Shown in pieces: positions 41,739 to 52,009 of a stretch of 64,000 nt of DNA; positions within the stretch are counted from its first letter, which is position 1; every line of letters starts with the position of its first letter. Under the pieces are notes generated by a model. It was not told the DNA's origin. It saw only the letters and a program-made list of their open reading frames with translations, and did no database searches. Location: NCBI GenBank assembly GCA_018823285.1, contig JAHJIQ010000018.1, positions 1 to 64,000 of the forward strand, written 5' to 3'. Source of the DNA: Pseudomonadota bacterium. Lineage in GTDB: Bacteria; Desulfobacterota; Desulfobulbia; Desulfobulbales; JAGXFP01. The translations under genes were made by a program, and so were the position numbers.

Positions 41739-42274
41739 CGGATAAACCTGTTGCCGGCTCTGGACCGCGGGCTGAACCACAACTTGTATCCGCCGCTGGC
41801 CACAAGATGCTGGATCGAGCCGAAGACATGATACGAGGGGACTGAAAGAATGCCGAGAATGAACATCTGCAGCAACAGATCACGCCATGACCAGAAAAGA
41901 GTGACGTCGGGGCTGAAGAAGGCGGTGTAGAGATAGATTGCCCCGCTGGCCAGCAGATAACCGGCGACGGCAAGAGGCGGCTGGTGTGATGGTTCATCGA
42001 TAATAAAATGTTTCGACAGGAGCTTGATCGTGGCAAAAAGCCCGAGATAGACCGCAGGAAAAAGTCCGGGAACGATTCCGGAGAAGATGTCCATCAGCAG
42101 CCCGAACACCAGGGTGAGGATGGCGCCCTGATACGTGTCCAGTCGGCAGGCCATGAAGATGATGACCAGAAAAAGCAGGTCGGGATTGCCGATCCATTTC
42201 GGAAGAATTGTAAAAAGAGAGGTCTGGAGAATCAGAAGGAAGGAGCCGAGGATGAGAAAGATAAAGGCAAGCAT
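41735..42274 (-). CDS. mreD: Rod-shape protein MreD
   Basis: A 179-residue membrane protein with about five helices and the family-typical YQGAILTLVFGLLMDIFSG. It links MreC and the wall-synthesis enzymes. It lies 15 bases after mreC and overlaps mrdA by 4 bases. The C-terminus is basic. Confidence 0.9.
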   Translation of the reverse strand: MLAFIFLILGSFLLILQTSLFTILPKWIGNPDLLFLVIIFMACRLDTYQGAILTLVFGLLMDIFSGIVPGLFPAVYLGLFATIKLLSKHFIIDEPSHQPPLAVAGYLLASGAIYLYTAFFSPDVTLFWSWRDLLLQMFILGILSVPSYHVFGSIQHLVASGGYKLWFSPRSRAGNRFIR

Positions 42275-42289
42275 AGACTGATGCGGGGT

Positions 42290-43123
42290 TTATTCAGCAA
42301 GCTGATTGGATTTCATGATAATGATTACATGCTCCAGGCGGGAAAAAGTGACCGCCGGGGCCACATCGATCTCCAGAAACATTCCTCTCTTGTTGTTTAC
42401 AACCTTGGAAACGGTCCCTACCGGTAAACCTTTCGGGAAGACGCCGCCCATTCCGGAGGTGACGATCTGATCCCCCGCTTCAACCTCGTTGTTTTTCAGA
42501 ACATAGTGGAGGCGGTAGCTGGTCCCTTCTCCCTTGATGATCCCCTGGACCCTGGTTCGCTGGATCAGAACATCCAGGGCGCTGTTCGGGTCATTTGCAA
42601 GCAGGACTTTTGAGTAGTGAGCGCCGCCGTCAAGGATCTGCCCAACCACGCCTTCAACGGTTACCACCGGCATCCCTCTGGTAATGCCATCGCTGCTCCC
42701 CCGGTCGACGGTGATGGTTTTGAACCACTGCGAAGGGTCCCTGCCGATGATCTGGGCGCTGAGAGTCGGGGGCGGGAGGATCTCCTTCAATTCAAGAAGC
42801 TTTCCCAGCCTGATGTTGGTGGCCACCGCTTCACGGTATTTGATATTGATGGATTGATATTTGTTGATCTCTTCCTGCAGGCGGAGGTTTTCTTCGCGGA
42901 CATCCCAGAGATCAACATACCCGGACCAGATGTTGCTGCAGGACCGGGTAACACTGGTGACGGCCGATTGGGCGGTGCCGAGTATTTCGAGAATAAACTT
43001 GTGCGGCACACTGAACTCCCGCCGCCCGATGGCGGACGAGATCAGGATTCCGAAAAGGACTAAAAAAGCTGATAAAAAGACGAGCTGCTTTACAGGGCGC
43101 GCCCGTTTTCCTCTTTTTCTCAT
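42290..43123 (-). CDS. mreC: Rod-shape protein MreC
   Basis: A 277-residue periplasmic protein anchored by one N-terminal helix (QLVFLSAFLVLFGILISSAI). A coiled coil at about residues 70-105 is followed by the two beta-barrel MreC core with AQIIGRDPSQWFKTITVDRG and GMPVVTVEGVVGQI. It activates PBP2-RodA. It sits between mreB (151 bases upstream) and mreD. Confidence 0.93.
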   Translation of the reverse strand: MRKRGKRARPVKQLVFLSAFLVLFGILISSAIGRREFSVPHKFILEILGTAQSAVTSVTRSCSNIWSGYVDLWDVREENLRLQEEINKYQSINIKYREAVATNIRLGKLLELKEILPPPTLSAQIIGRDPSQWFKTITVDRGSSDGITRGMPVVTVEGVVGQILDGGAHYSKVLLANDPNSALDVLIQRTRVQGIIKGEGTSYRLHYVLKNNEVEAGDQIVTSGMGGVFPKGLPVGTVSKVVNNKRGMFLEIDVAPAVTFSRLEHVIIIMKSNQLAE

Positions 43124-43274
43124 TGAAAGCGATCCTGAGTGCTGGGTGAAAGATGTTGCCGGAGTATAGAGAGTCGGTCAATCAATGCGGCGCTGGATGG
43201 TTCCATGTGACCTGGAATATTCTACTGAGTCATAACACCGAATGGTGGCAGAACAGTCCGCCAGAGGAACGGGG

Positions 43275-44324
<1,050 letters not shown>

Positions 44325-44353
44325 TCATCAAAATGGTTTGGCGAAAAAAATCT

Positions 44354-44375
44354 AAAAAAAACACTTACCTAAGTG
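44354..44375 (-). terminator. Terminator-like hairpin in the mreB leader
   Basis: On the minus strand CACTT-AGGT-AAGTG (44375-44362) is followed by eight T. The stem is only 5-6 bp and AT-rich, so termination would be partial. It lies between the promoter and the ATG and could attenuate the operon. Confidence 0.35.
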
Positions 44376-44385
44376 AAACGCGGTT

Positions 44386-44414
44386 AATGTAACAGACTGT
44401 ATATGGCTTGGCAA
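44386..44414 (-). promoter_or_regulatory. Promoter of the mre/mrd operon
   Basis: Reading the minus strand, TTGCCA (44414-44409) and TACATT (44391-44386) are 17 bases apart. The inferred start leaves a leader of roughly 65 bases before mreB. Confidence 0.6.
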
Positions 44415-44645
44415 GAGAAATGGGGTGTTGGTGTCTTGTCCGAGAGAAGAGGTCTTTCCGGTTGTCGGCGGCTTGTTCGGGATGGCTGAATTCTTCATGT
44501 GGATCTGTAGTGATGGTAATTTGCAGTCCGGGACTCACCAGTGACGGGTCAACTTTTTCAATCGGGTTTCCTGAAGAATCTGAAGGGGGGGGGCGCCTGC
44601 TTACGGATATAGTATATGTAAGGGCTTTTCCGGTCAGAAAAAATC

Positions 44646-44674
44646 TTGACAGCCCATGGGCCTCATGTTATTGA
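44646..44674 (+). promoter_or_regulatory. Promoter of tRNA-Ala
   Basis: A perfect TTGACA (44646-44651) and TATTGA (44669-44674) are 17 bases apart, 65 bases before the tRNA. The rest of the 44313-44739 gap holds only a CTTAC...GTAAG inverted repeat (44600-44622) and a G-run; no gene was recognised. Confidence 0.55.
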
Positions 44675-44739
44675 AATCCCGGAAATTGGCGCGGACTCTG
44701 TACAGGGTTTTCGCCTGTTCGAAGGTGCTTGCAGATTGT

Positions 44740-44815
<76 letters not shown>

Positions 44816-44841
44816 CATCATTCAAAAAACCCTTGCGGGGA

Positions 44842-44875
44842 GGGCCTGACTGGTTTTTCTCGTTAAGGTCAGCCC
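44842..44875 (+). terminator. Possible terminator after tRNA-Ala
   Basis: GGGCCTGAC (44842-44850) pairs with GTCAGCCC (44868-44875) with one bulge, 26 bases after the tRNA end. The following TTGCAGCTTTTG is only moderately T-rich, so this is weak. Confidence 0.3.
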
Positions 44876-45071
44876 TTGCAGCTTTTGTTAAGAATTGGCC
44901 TTCTTTCACTGCAGGGGCTTTGCTTTTTGTGAGTCCGGATTATGGGCGTCTTTCCCCATAAAGCTTGAGCCGGGGTGCTTGCCTGCTTATACCGATAAGC
45001 GACAGCACGAGATATTGGGACCATCCCCGCAGGGTGAAAACGATTCATAACGTTCTGCCGCGGAAGATAAC

Positions 45072-45260
45072 ATGCCAGCCAAGAAATCTGAACAAGCAGA
45101 CATTCCTCAAGCGCCGCGTCCGGTATCGGAAGAAACCATTCTGAAAGTTGCCAAGGAAGTGGTGATCAAGTTTATCGAAGTGGGGCGTTTATCTCCGGCG
45201 AATTTCGACGAAACCTTCCGCAGTATCCATCAATCCGTCCGCAACTCCGTTCATTCCTGA
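45072..45260 (+). CDS. Small conserved hypothetical protein upstream of mpl
   Basis: A 62-residue soluble protein with an N-terminal Lys/Pro-rich arm (MPAKKSEQADIPQAPRP) and a helical body containing VAKEVVIKFIEVGRLSP and FDETFRSIHQS. A GGAAG ribosome site precedes the ATG. It ends 15 bases before mpl, so the two are probably cotranscribed. I know no function for it. The amphipathic helices suggest protein binding. Confidence 0.75.
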   Translation: MPAKKSEQADIPQAPRPVSEETILKVAKEVVIKFIEVGRLSPANFDETFRSIHQSVRNSVHS

Positions 45261-45275
45261 CAAGTTAAGCTCGGG

Positions 45276-46715
45276 ATGGAGCCTCTTTTAAATCCAGCGC
45301 TCAATTTTTTCCCGGAACAGGTCAAAACCGTTCATGTGATGGGTATCTGTGGGACCGGGGTTGGCGCTCTTGCGGGGATGCTCAAGGAGCGCGGCTTTCT
45401 CGTAACCGGTTCCGATCAGCAGGTCTATCCGCCGATGAGCGATTTTCTGGCCTCTTCCGGAATCAGTGTTGCCGAAGGGTATGCGGCGGAGAATCTCAGC
45501 TATCAGCCAGATCTGGTAATTGTAGGCAATGTGATTACCAGAAAAAATCCCGAGGCAATTGCCCTTGCCGAACTGCAACTCCCCTATGTTTCCATGCCCC
45601 AGGCGGTCAGCCATTATTGTATTCAAGACAGCCGGTCTCTGGTCGTAACCGGCACCCACGGTAAAACTACCACCTCATCACTTCTGGCCACCGCCCTTGC
45701 CGATGCCGGGCTTGCTCCGGGGTTTATGATCGGCGGGCTGGTGAAGGCCTTCGGGCGCAATTTCAACATCGGCGATGGTCGTTATTTTGTCTGCGAGGGT
45801 GATGAGTACGACACGGCATTTTTCGACAAGGGGCCGAAGTTTCTTCACTACCGACCGGAAACGGCTGTGATCACAAGCATTGAGTTCGATCACGCAGATA
45901 TTTATGCAGATCTTGAAGCGATCAAGGAGTCGTTTCGGAAGCTGGTGGCGATCATGCCCGAGAACGGGTGTCTGGTTGCTCATCTGGATGATCCGATTGT
46001 AGCCGAGGTCGTCCGCAACGCCGGGTGTGAGGTGGCGGGATATGGAAAGCGGCAGGGCGTGGAATGGCGACTTGGTGAAGTTGATGTCGGCAGTGAGTGC
46101 ACGCGCTTTTCGGTATACCGGCGGGAGCAGTTTGTCGGCGAGTTCACCAGTATCTTGCCGGGGGTTCATAACGCCTTGAATTCACTCGCCGTGATCGCTG
46201 TGCTGAGTCGGCTTGGCCTGAATTACGAGCAGATCGGTAAAGGGTTGAGATCATTCCGGGGGGTCAACCGTCGACAGGAGGTGAGGGGGATGGCGAGGGG
46301 GGTCACCGTGATCGATGATTTTGCCCACCATCCGACAGCGGTTCGGGAAACACTTGCGGCACTTAAAGAGGCGTATCGGGGAAAACGATTGATTGCCGTA
46401 TTCGAACCGCGCACCAATTCAAGCAGGCGCAGGGTTTTTCAGGATGTGTATCCTCATTGCTTTGCGGCCGCCGATCTTGTCCTGATTCGTGATCCGGAGC
46501 CGTTAAAAACTCTCGGAGTCGATGAGCGGTTCTCGGCGGAGAAGCTGGTGGAAGATTTGAAAGTAAATAATGTCGAGGCTTATTTTTTTAAGTCAACGGA
46601 TACGGTGCTCGATTATCTGGGCGACAATTGTATACCGGGGGATGTAGTTGCTGTATTATCCAATGGAGGTTTCGACAATATTCATACCCGCCTTCTGGAC
46701 CTTCTGGGCAACTGA
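45276..46715 (+). CDS. mpl: UDP-MurNAc:L-Ala-gamma-D-Glu-meso-DAP ligase
   Basis: A 479-residue Mur-ligase-family enzyme that reattaches recycled murein tripeptide to UDP-MurNAc with ATP. The Rossmann start HVMGICGTGVGALAGMLKE, the ATP loop VVTGTHGKTTTSSLLA and the Mpl-typical GDEYDTAFFDKGPKFLHYRP are present, as is DDFAHHPTAVRETL. MurC is shorter in some of these segments and lacks the DKGPKFLHY wording, so Mpl is the better call. It fits a recycling role next to MltA-type lytic enzymes. Confidence 0.9.
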   Translation: MEPLLNPALNFFPEQVKTVHVMGICGTGVGALAGMLKERGFLVTGSDQQVYPPMSDFLASSGISVAEGYAAENLSYQPDLVIVGNVITRKNPEAIALAELQLPYVSMPQAVSHYCIQDSRSLVVTGTHGKTTTSSLLATALADAGLAPGFMIGGLVKAFGRNFNIGDGRYFVCEGDEYDTAFFDKGPKFLHYRPETAVITSIEFDHADIYADLEAIKESFRKLVAIMPENGCLVAHLDDPIVAEVVRNAGCEVAGYGKRQGVEWRLGEVDVGSECTRFSVYRREQFVGEFTSILPGVHNALNSLAVIAVLSRLGLNYEQIGKGLRSFRGVNRRQEVRGMARGVTVIDDFAHHPTAVRETLAALKEAYRGKRLIAVFEPRTNSSRRRVFQDVYPHCFAAADLVLIRDPEPLKTLGVDERFSAEKLVEDLKVNNVEAYFFKSTDTVLDYLGDNCIPGDVVAVLSNGGFDNIHTRLLDLLGN

Positions 46716-46806
46716 AAAAATCCATGGCTGAAAGCCTTTGTACCACAGTGTGAAGCTGATGACGAGGCCGGCTGCATTCGTGGTGGGTCAGGCTCCCAGT
46801 ATTTTC

Positions 46807-46834
46807 TTGACAACCTAACCGGGGTGGTTTAAAC
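46807..46834 (+). promoter_or_regulatory. Possible promoter upstream of nuoA
   Basis: TTGACA at 46807-46812 is followed after 16 bases by TTAAAC (46829-46834), inside a GGTTTAAACC palindrome. The -10 match is poor. It is the best candidate in the 275-base gap between mpl and nuoA. Confidence 0.35.
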
Positions 46835-46990
46835 CAACCATCGATTTGCTTTCTGGTGCCGCGCAGGGGAGAGAAGTTCGTAAGACTGAAACGGTGCCTG
46901 GATTCCCGACATTCAAGCCGGGTTTTCACGATCAGCTGATGTAAGGTTTCTGACCAGAATTACCTTGGCCTCTCAATGGAGGGTGTTATC

Positions 46991-47392
46991 GTGGGACAAC
47001 AAGCTCAAACAGATCTTCTGTATGTCGCGGCCTTCTTTCTTGGCGGCCTGCTCTTTGCCATCGGCCCTTTCATTATTTCCATTCTCTTTGCTCCCAGAAA
47101 TACCAGAAATACTATCGATAAAACCGGTCAGCTCATTGAATGCGGCATGGTACCGATCGGGGATGCCTGGATCCGCTTCGGGATTATCTACTACCTGTAT
47201 GCCCTGATGTTCCTTGCTTTTGACGTCGATGTGCTTTTTCTCTTTCCGGTTGCGATGACTTACAATGACGGATTCGTGATCAGGGATTTTGTTGAACTGG
47301 TGATCTTTGTCGGAATTCTATCTCTTGCAGTGGTCTATGCATGGAAAAAGGGAGTATTCAATTGGGGAAGGAAAACTTACAACCAGCAATAG
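46991..47392 (+). CDS. nuoA: Complex I subunit NuoA
   Basis: A 133-residue membrane protein with three helices and the conserved loop YECG-like [29 protein letters not shown] region (shown here in part) and [10 protein letters not shown]. The GTG at 46991 is chosen because GGAGGG lies seven bases upstream; an ATG at 46976 in the same frame contains that site within its own codons. First gene of the nuo cluster. NuoA helps form the quinone-site and E-channel region. Confidence 0.93.
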   Translation: MGQQAQTDLLYVAAFFLGGLLFAIGPFIISILFAPRNTRNTIDKTGQLIECGMVPIGDAWIRFGIIYYLYALMFLAFDVDVLFLFPVAMTYNDGFVIRDFVELVIFVGILSLAVVYAWKKGVFNWGRKTYNQQ

Positions 47393-47859
47393 TCCAGTTC
47401 GCCGCTCTCGACAAGCTTCTGGCTCTCGGGCGGGCTAACTCCTTGTGGCCGATGACTTTCGGCCTTGCCTGTTGCGCCATTGAAATGATGGCGGCAGGGG
47501 CTGCCCGGTTTGATCTGGCCAGGTTCGGTGCGGAAGTGTTCAGACCGTCTCCAAGGCAGTGTGACGTCATGATCGTTGCCGGGACAATCAGCAAGAAAAT
47601 GGCCCCGGCTGTCCAGACCCTCTACGACCAGATGCCGGAACCCAAATGGGTCATCGCCATGGGCAACTGCGCCATTTCCGGCGGGCCTTTTGTTTTTGAG
47701 GGGCAGTATGGAATTGTCGAAGGAGCGGAAGAGCTTTTTCCGGTGGACGTTTTTATTCCTGGCTGCCCGCCAAGGCCGGAAGCCCTGATCGAAGGGATTC
47801 TGGAACTCGAAGAAAAAGTTACCGGCTACCGCAGGTGGCCCAGAGTGGAGGCCGGATGA
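47362..47859 (+). CDS. nuoB: Complex I subunit NuoB
   Basis: A 165-residue peripheral subunit that binds cluster N2 next to quinone. Cysteine motifs [19 protein letters not shown] and [14 protein letters not shown] supply the four ligands. A TTG at 47362 has GGGAG seven bases ahead and gives a normal N-terminus; an ATG at 47341 in frame lacks a ribosome site. The start lies inside the end of nuoA, so the two overlap by about 31 bases. Confidence 0.93.
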   Translation: MGKENLQPAIVQFAALDKLLALGRANSLWPMTFGLACCAIEMMAAGAARFDLARFGAEVFRPSPRQCDVMIVAGTISKKMAPAVQTLYDQMPEPKWVIAMGNCAISGGPFVFEGQYGIVEGAEELFPVDVFIPGCPPRPEALIEGILELEEKVTGYRRWPRVEAG

Positions 47860-48458
47860 GTATGCTTGCGGAAATCAAAGAGGCTCTCTCTGCGGTATCT
47901 CCCGTTACCATTAAAGAGACTGATTACAAGACAAAGGGATACCATCTGGATGTGGCCGCAGGGCCTGACCAGGTTGTTCAGTGTGCCGAAGTCCTGACCG
48001 GGCACGGATTTTTTCTCGAAGCGATAACCGGGGTTGACTGGCTGGGCCAGGTGGCGAGAATGAAAGAGGCGAAAGCCAAAGCGGCCGCTGCCGCCGCCAA
48101 AAAACTGGCAGAGGCGAAAGCGGCTGCAGCAGAGGCTGGCCAAGAAGTCCCGGCTGCACCGGAACCGGTTGCGGTTGAAACAGTGCCGGAGGAAGAGCTC
48201 GGTGAAGACCCGATGGAGGTTGTCTACGATTATAATACTACCGGGGGCGAGTTGTGCCGGGTTGTAGTCAGGTGCAAGGTGCCGCGCAGCAAACCGGAAC
48301 TTCCCACCATCTCCGCCATCTGTTCAGGCGCCAACTGGCATGAGCGTGAAACCCACGATTTTTTCGGGATCGTTTTTACCGGTCATCCGGATCTTTCTCC
48401 TTTGCTTCTGCCTGAAGATGCTGACTTCCATCCTCTACGCAAGGATTTCACAGCATGA
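47856..48458 (+). CDS. nuoC: Complex I subunit NuoC with an Ala/Lys/Glu-rich insertion
   Basis: A 200-residue peripheral-arm subunit. The 30-kDa-subunit fold is recognisable in [14 protein letters not shown] and, after the insertion, in [20 protein letters not shown] and the family signature [20 protein letters not shown]. Between them residues about 65-118 form a segment unusual for NuoC: an Ala/Lys/Glu-rich helix followed by a Pro/Val/Glu-rich stretch. It starts with an ATGA overlap on nuoB and ends with one on nuoD. Unlike the E. coli gene it is not fused to nuoD. Confidence 0.92.
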   Translation: MSMLAEIKEALSAVSPVTIKETDYKTKGYHLDVAAGPDQVVQCAEVLTGHGFFLEAITGVDWLGQVARMKEAKAKAAAAAAKKLAEAKAAAAEAGQEVPAAPEPVAVETVPEEELGEDPMEVVYDYNTTGGELCRVVVRCKVPRSKPELPTISAICSGANWHERETHDFFGIVFTGHPDLSPLLLPEDADFHPLRKDFTA

Positions 48459-49573
48459 ATAATTACGCACGCAGTGAGAACCAGGAAACCTTCGTCCTGA
48501 ACCTGGGGCCCCAGCATCCGGCAACCCATGGGGTTTTGAGAGTCAAACTGACCATGGACGGCGAATACATTGTTCACGCCGAACCGGTGCTCGGGTATAT
48601 CCATCGGATGCACGAAAAGATGGGGGAGAACCGAACCTGGGCTCAGTTCATGCCGAATACCGCCAGAATGGATTATCTCGGCGCTCTTTCCTACAATCAT
48701 GGCTATGCTCTGGCGGTTGAACGGGCGGCGGGAATCGAAGTGCCGGAGCGGGCCGAATATATCCGGGTGATCACCGTTGAACTCAACCGGATCGCCAGCC
48801 ATCTTCTCTGGTTCGGCGCTTTCGTGCTTGACCTTGGCGGGTTCACCCCGCTTCTCTATGCATTTGACGATCGTGAAAAGATTCTCGACCTGCTGGAATC
48901 GGTGACCGGGGCGAGGCTTACTTTCTGTTATTTCCGTTTCGGCGGGGTTTATAACGATATCGATGACGAGTTTATTGCCGGGACCACTGCCTTTATCAAG
49001 AGGCTCAGAGAGCGGATGCCTGATTATCACAATCTGGTGACCAAGAACATCATCATGATCAAGAGGTTGAAGGGCATCGGCATTCTGCCCGAGGAGATGT
49101 GCCGCCGTTACGGGGCGACAGGCCCTGTTCTCAGGGGATCCGGGGTTCAGTATGATGTGCGGAAAAACGAGCCGTATTCGGTGTACCCGGAATTTGATTT
49201 TGATGTCCCGGTCTATTCAGAGTGCGATTCCATGGCCCGCTATATGGTCAGGATGGATGAGATTGAGCAGAGTATGAGGATTGTCGAGCAGGCCATCGCC
49301 AAATTGCCGGAGGGTGAGTATATCGCGCCCAAGGTTCCGAAAATAGTGAAACCGGAACCCGGTGACTATTATGCCTGTGTCGAGGCGGCAAGGGGTACCT
49401 TTGGAGTCAGGCTGGTCAGTGACGGGAGCAACACCGCTTATCGGCTGAAGCTCAGGTCACCGACTTTTTCCAATATGAGTCTGTACGGCGAGGCCTGTCA
49501 GGGGATGCTTCTGGCAGATGCTCTGGCATTGATGGGCAGCCTGGATCTGGTCATTCCCGAGATTGACAGGTAA
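48455..49573 (+). CDS. nuoD: Complex I subunit NuoD
   Basis: A 372-residue 49-kDa-type subunit that forms the quinone pocket with NuoB. Typical stretches: LGPQHPATHGVLRVKL with the quinone-site His, GYIHRMHEKMGENRTW, SHLLWFGAF, YDVRKNEPYSVY and the C-terminal LDLVIPEIDR. Length is normal. nuoE, nuoF and nuoG, which often follow, are absent; nuoH starts ten bases after the stop. Confidence 0.95.
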   Translation: MNNYARSENQETFVLNLGPQHPATHGVLRVKLTMDGEYIVHAEPVLGYIHRMHEKMGENRTWAQFMPNTARMDYLGALSYNHGYALAVERAAGIEVPERAEYIRVITVELNRIASHLLWFGAFVLDLGGFTPLLYAFDDREKILDLLESVTGARLTFCYFRFGGVYNDIDDEFIAGTTAFIKRLRERMPDYHNLVTKNIIMIKRLKGIGILPEEMCRRYGATGPVLRGSGVQYDVRKNEPYSVYPEFDFDVPVYSECDSMARYMVRMDEIEQSMRIVEQAIAKLPEGEYIAPKVPKIVKPEPGDYYACVEAARGTFGVRLVSDGSNTAYRLKLRSPTFSNMSLYGEACQGMLLADALALMGSLDLVIPEIDR

Positions 49574-49583
49574 GGAGAAGAAA

Positions 49584-50696
49584 ATGATTCCGCTTCCTGA
49601 AACGAGACGGGTATTCACCCCCTTTATCATACCCAGCCTGATTGCATTGCCCGTGGCCGGTTTCGGCCTGTACGCTCTGTGGCCGCTCCTGCCGTTGGAT
49701 CTGTGGCGGGTAATTATTGCTCTGATTGCCCTTATTGCTTTTGCAGCAGGCAACGCCGCCTATCTGGTCTGGCTTGAGCGGAAGGTCTGTGCTCATATCC
49801 AGTGCCGGATCGGACCGAAAGAAGTAGGCCCCTTCGGGTTGCTGCAACCCCTGGCCGACGGCATCAAGTTGATGACCAAGCAGTTAATTGTTCCCAAGGG
49901 GGTTGACCCGCTGCTGTTCAAGGTCGCGCCGCTGCTGGTCCTGGTGCCGGCGGTGATGTCTTTCGTCACCATCCCTTTCAGCGAGACACTGGTTGCCAGA
50001 AATATCGATATCGGTCTCCTGATGATCTTTGCCTTTGCTTCGGTGAATGTCATGGGACTCCTGCTCGGCGGCTGGGGATCGGCCAATAAATATGCCGTGA
50101 TCTCTGCTGCCAGGGCGGTCTCCCAGAATGTGGCCTATGAGATCCCGATGCTGATTACGGTGATCACCATGGTCATGATCACCCATACCCTCAACTTGCG
50201 GGACATTGTTCTGCAGCAATCCGGCAACATGTTCGACTGGTATGTTTTCAGGTTTTCGGCAAGCCCGCTGCTGTGGATGTCGTTCCTGATCTTTTTCGTC
50301 TGCTCCCTGGCTGAGACCAACCGCGCCCCGTTCGATCTGGGTGAGGCGGAAAGTGAGTTGATCGCCGGATTTCATACTGAATACTCCGGAATGGGTTTCG
50401 GGGTCTTTTTCATGGGCGAGTACGCGAATATTGTCATCGGCTGCGGTCTTACCAGCATCCTGTTTCTTGGCGGCTGGCAATGCCCATTCGGTCTGTGGCC
50501 CGGTTGGTGGTGGTTCCTGGCGAAGATTTATTTCCTGATCTTCTGCGTGATGTGGATCCGTTGGACTTACCCGAGAACGACCCTCTGGGGGCTTCTGAAC
50601 CTGTCTTGGAAGGTTCTTATCCCTCTTGCCCTGATAAACCTGCTGCTTACTGGGGGCTGGCTTAAATTCTGGCCCATGCTGATGGGAGCGCAATGA
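49584..50696 (+). CDS. nuoH: Complex I subunit NuoH
   Basis: A 370-residue membrane subunit at the junction of the two arms. It has about eight helices, with VWLERKVCAHIQCRIGP, GPFGLLQPLADGIKL, SLAETNRAPFDLGEAESELI and ELIAGFHTEYSGMGF, whose acidic residues form the E-channel. The ATG at 49584 follows AAGGAGAAG. nuoI begins 1 base after the stop. Confidence 0.95.
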   Translation: MIPLPETRRVFTPFIIPSLIALPVAGFGLYALWPLLPLDLWRVIIALIALIAFAAGNAAYLVWLERKVCAHIQCRIGPKEVGPFGLLQPLADGIKLMTKQLIVPKGVDPLLFKVAPLLVLVPAVMSFVTIPFSETLVARNIDIGLLMIFAFASVNVMGLLLGGWGSANKYAVISAARAVSQNVAYEIPMLITVITMVMITHTLNLRDIVLQQSGNMFDWYVFRFSASPLLWMSFLIFFVCSLAETNRAPFDLGEAESELIAGFHTEYSGMGFGVFFMGEYANIVIGCGLTSILFLGGWQCPFGLWPGWWWFLAKIYFLIFCVMWIRWTYPRTTLWGLLNLSWKVLIPLALINLLLTGGWLKFWPMLMGAQ

Positions 50697-50697
50697 C

Positions 50698-51138
50698 ATG
50701 AGCGGATATTTTAAAGATTTGTTTGGCGGCACCAAGAGTCTGGCGGTCGGACTCGGCATCACTTTCCGTTATATGTGCAAGCCGGTGGTGACCCTCCAGT
50801 ATCCCCATGAAAGCTTGAAAATGACTCCACGCTACCGGGGGCATATTGAACTGGTGGGTGATGAGGAGACCGGTTTGCCCAAATGTGTGGTCTGCGGCAT
50901 GTGTCAGAAAACCTGCCCTTCAAACTGCATCACCCTCGCCGGGGAAAAAACGGAAGGGGCAAAAACCAAATCATTGACCATGTACACCCTTGACTTCACC
51001 AAATGCAGCCTGTGCGGACAGTGTGTTGAAAGCTGTAAGTTCGGAGCCATTGATTTCTCGAAGGATTATAATCTTGCCGGTCCCCGGAAAGAGGCTTTTA
51101 TATTTGACCTATTAAAAAGACTTGAGGAAAAAAGCTGA
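50698..51138 (+). CDS. nuoI: Complex I subunit NuoI (2 x 4Fe-4S)
   Basis: A 146-residue ferredoxin-like subunit with CVVCGMCQKTCP and CSLCGQCVESCKFGAI, ligands for clusters N6a and N6b. In complexes without NuoEFG these clusters are a likely entry point for electrons from ferredoxin or another soluble donor. Its stop shares one base with the nuoJ ATG (TGATG). Confidence 0.94.
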   Translation: MSGYFKDLFGGTKSLAVGLGITFRYMCKPVVTLQYPHESLKMTPRYRGHIELVGDEETGLPKCVVCGMCQKTCPSNCITLAGEKTEGAKTKSLTMYTLDFTKCSLCGQCVESCKFGAIDFSKDYNLAGPRKEAFIFDLLKRLEEKS

Positions 51139-51662
51139 TGGTCTCTTTGTTTACCGCAGAAGGTCTTACCGGCCTGGTCTTTCTTTTCATTGTTGCCGTG
51201 ACGGTTGTCGGTGGCATCATTGCCACCAGTTCGGTCAGACTTCCCCGGGCGGTTTCCGGACTGGCCATGTGTCTGATCGGGGTGGCCGGTCTATATTATT
51301 TTCTGAACAGCCCTTTTCTGGCGGCAATGGAAATGCTGATCTATGTGGGCGCGGTCTGTGTCACCATCGTTTTTGCGATCATGCTGGCTGATCCCGGCGC
51401 CGAGAAGAAGGTCGGGCGCCAGGGTGCGATCAGCACCGTGGTGAGTGTCAGTGTCGGGGGGCTTCTCTTCTGGGGGTTGGCTATTCTCGGGACTACAACC
51501 ATGTGGCCGGCAGCTGCGGTAAAGGTGAACGAGGGCTCCATCCCCGAGATCGGCAAGTCGCTCTTGACTACATACAGTATGGTGTTTGAGCTGGTTTCGG
51601 TTGTTCTGCTGCTGGCGATTATCGGTGCGCTGGTCCTGGCCCGCAAAGGGAGGGAGGTATAA
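51138..51662 (+). CDS. nuoJ: Complex I subunit NuoJ
   Basis: A 174-residue membrane subunit with five helices; AAMEMLIYVGAVCVTIVFAI is the pi-bulge helix typical of the family. The last base of its stop is the first base of nuoK (TAATG). Confidence 0.92.
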   Translation: MVSLFTAEGLTGLVFLFIVAVTVVGGIIATSSVRLPRAVSGLAMCLIGVAGLYYFLNSPFLAAMEMLIYVGAVCVTIVFAIMLADPGAEKKVGRQGAISTVVSVSVGGLLFWGLAILGTTTMWPAAAVKVNEGSIPEIGKSLLTTYSMVFELVSVVLLLAIIGALVLARKGREV

Positions 51663-51988
51663 TGAACGTGCTTGATCTGGGCAACAGCATGGAAACGTAT
51701 CTGGTGATTGCGGCCCTTCTTTTCGGGATGGGGATTTACGGTCTGTTAAACCGGAGAACCATGATCGGCATGCTGATTTCAGCCGAACTGATCCTTTCGG
51801 GAGCGTCAATTAACTTCATGGCATTCGGTCATTTTCTGGCCCCGGACCCGACCACCGGCCAGATATTCACCCTTTTTATCATGGGTATCGCTGCTGCTGA
51901 AGCGGCCATCGCCCTCAGTATTATTATTGCGGTCTATCGAAACTTCAAGTCGATCGATACCGAAGATGTTGTCGAACTGCAAGGCTAA
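51662..51988 (+). CDS. nuoK: Complex I subunit NuoK
   Basis: A 108-residue MrpC-like subunit with three helices, containing the conserved Glu pair in LISAELILSGASINF and GIAAAEAAIALSIII. It is translationally coupled to nuoJ. The C-terminus is slightly longer than the E. coli one. Confidence 0.94.
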   Translation: MNVLDLGNSMETYLVIAALLFGMGIYGLLNRRTMIGMLISAELILSGASINFMAFGHFLAPDPTTGQIFTLFIMGIAAAEAAIALSIIIAVYRNFKSIDTEDVVELQG

Positions 51989-52009
51989 ACTGACAGAGGA
52001 TTCCGGCCC

